Assembly: GCA_001953115.1 (NCBI GenBank)
Contig: LSSL01001330.1
Location: forward strand, 1-37,403
From: Smittium mucronatum
Lineage: Eukaryota > Kickxellomycota > Harpellomycetes > Harpellales > Legeriomycetaceae
DNA: 37,403 nt
Direction of reading: 5' to 3'
Below, one piece after another: positions 35,701-37,403 of this stretch. The notes beneath the pieces were generated by a model. It saw nothing but the letters and a program-made list of their open reading frames with translations, was not told the origin of the DNA and did no database searches. Position 1 is the stretch's first letter. Every line of letters begins with the position of its first letter. The position numbers were made by a program, and so were the translations under genes.

Positions 35701-37403
35701 TAACGAAATTGAAGGCATAATTTTCTATTTTTTTAAATATGAGCATATTATAGTTTTTATTACTTAATCGACCTTTTTTAAAATCCTTATCATTCTTATT
35801 GATAAACGAAATTAGAAATGAATTCTTTTTATTTTAGGCGAAGTTTTTTTTGCCGAATATAATATTTGAAAAGAAAAACCGGCGCTAATAATTTATGGAT
35901 TCCATTACATACCAATTTATCCATTTCAATATCCAGAGTTTTTAAAATCAAAAATTATTATTTTTAAGAATCGCTGCTGATTGCTACCATGAATATATGT
36001 ATTAACTTCCAATTGATTCGGATTTCCCTGTATTATTACAGGGTGTTACGTATCTAATAGCTTAAATTTAGACCCAATTTGACTCTTTTTCCCAGAAAAA
36101 TGAGATTTAGAGTATGTTTAGATGTTAAGAGAGCTCTTATTCTGGTAATATACTTTTATAAGATGCATAATATAATTAATTGTCAAAATAGTTTGTTTTT
36201 GATTATTCGTAAAGGTTTATCAATCCGTACAAAGTGTCCCTTATATTAATAACGTCTCAAATTATTTTGATTTTGTATCGAAAAACATGTATTTATAATA
36301 ACCACAACTACTACATTCTTTTTTAATTTTTTTTCATCTCTCCAATGGTATTTCGAGATTCTCTTAAACATTTCGGTTTTTTAATCGAGTTTTTCCCTCA
36401 TATAACATTATGAGTTGTACTCCCCAAATGAAAAAAAAAAAAGACTTTCTTCTAATATAGAATCAAATAATTTTAATTTGGCTAAGAAAATAGCAAACGC
36501 TTCTATTTGAGAAGTAATAAACTGTTGATTCATAAATTTAAAAATTCTATGCAATTTTTTTTTCAAAATCTTGGGAAGTTTTCTTAACAATTTCCAATAG
36601 ATAATTTGTATTTTAAACTTGATATATATATCATAAGAGGGCTTTTTTTAGATATAATTATTATGATCATAGATAGCTAGACTTTTTTAGATAAAAAAAT
36701 ATAACACACTATGGATAATTTTTATCAATTTATTTATAATTAGCCTACTATCTTAAAGTAATTTTACTGTTAATCACTCTTCCAAAATATTATTTCATTA
36801 GACAGAGTTTTTTGTTATATATATTTTTTGTGGAAGTGATGCTTAAGTGTATTTTATCCTTGAATCGTGGATTTTATCTTTGATTGGGGTTGATATTTTA
36901 GTGGTTATTTCTATCCTACGTGTATTTGAGCCAAAAAAAACCGTAGGATATTGTGGACTTAATTCATTTTTATTTTATCAAATAAAAATCGAGATAAATT
37001 AGAATATTTTAATTTTCAACTAATTTTTTTATTTCTCCCTTTCGTATTATGCATAGTAACTAATATTCGAAGTATTTTTTTTAAAAAAATATTCCAGGTC
37101 TAATTCTACTTTAAAGACTCTTGTAAAGAATATCAAACTGAGCTTATGTAAATTAAAATTCTTCTTGCAGCTCTAAGTTTTGCAAAAGGGATACATATCT
37201 TTATTAAACGAAAAAATTAAGCGCATTTTTTAAAAAATATAAACTGTTAATCTTAATAAGCTTTGCATTTAATAAATTTAAAAGAGTTATCAAAAAAAAT
37301 ACATAGGAGATAGTGTTGGTAAATATCCCGGGCTGATACAGTTTAATCATTTTTAATTCAAAAAGGTTACTAGCATTATAGAGAAATATTAAATCCGACC
37401 CGA

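Larger units (their letters stand above)
31453..37403. other. AT-rich intergenic desert right of the LINE
   Basis: About 6 kb of AT-rich DNA with homopolymer runs and an (AT)7 tract at 31621-31634. Frames at 34741-34983 (80 codons), 35471-35767 (98 codons) and 36408-36590 (-) have A/T-driven composition (I, F, K, N, Y) and no recognisable motif. A simple estimate for DNA of this composition makes one frame near 98 codons in 37 kb unsurprising. Two GC-richer islands inside it are listed separately. Confidence 0.6.

Noticed and set aside
35471..35767. 98-codon frame
   Set aside because: A/T-driven residues, no motif; a rough expectation gives about one frame of this length by chance in the window.
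1..37403. CRISPR array, prokaryotic operon or phage system
   Set aside because: No regularly spaced repeats; gene structure with introns and poly(A) signals is eukaryotic.

Overview
This window looks like nuclear DNA from an AT-rich fungus, probably an early-diverging lineage. The eukaryotic evidence is three genes with short GT-AG introns (78 to 144 bp), AATAAA poly(A) signals, eIF6, an SSXT/SS18-type protein and a decayed LINE. A fused Met8-like/SUMT siroheme synthase points to fungi rather than animals, which lack the pathway, or plants, which normally have separate enzymes. Genes and insertions are GC-richer islands in DNA that is mostly A and T. The lineage is an inference; no marker here fixes it.

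Layout. 1-469: 3' part of a poly(A)-tailed, hairpin-rich repeat. 470-13850: about 13 kb of AT-rich DNA with no supportable gene. 13859-14026: a GC-richer open segment that may be an exon or gene relic. 14290-14890: an assembly gap between C-runs. 16396-18129: intronless siroheme synthase. 21130-21783: a second, longer copy of the repeat, in the same orientation as the first. 22502-25290: a compact three-gene cluster made of an SSXT-domain gene (-), a divergent small unrecognised gene (+), and eIF6 (-), convergent with the second gene and sharing a palindromic poly(A) signal with it. 26391-31452: a heavily mutated L1/Tad-like LINE with recognisable endonuclease, reverse transcriptase and C-terminal remnants. 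31453-37403: AT-rich DNA with two small GC islands, one carrying a perfect tRNA-like B box.

The recognised genes are housekeeping genes (sulfite/nitrite reductase cofactor, chromatin remodelling, ribosome biogenesis) and do not form a pathway together. The most unusual feature is the poly(A)-tailed repeat. It folds into several perfect stem-loops, and one base pair changes in a compensatory way between the two copies. That suggests an RNA structure that was once under selection in a retroposed element. I found no convincing new multi-gene system.
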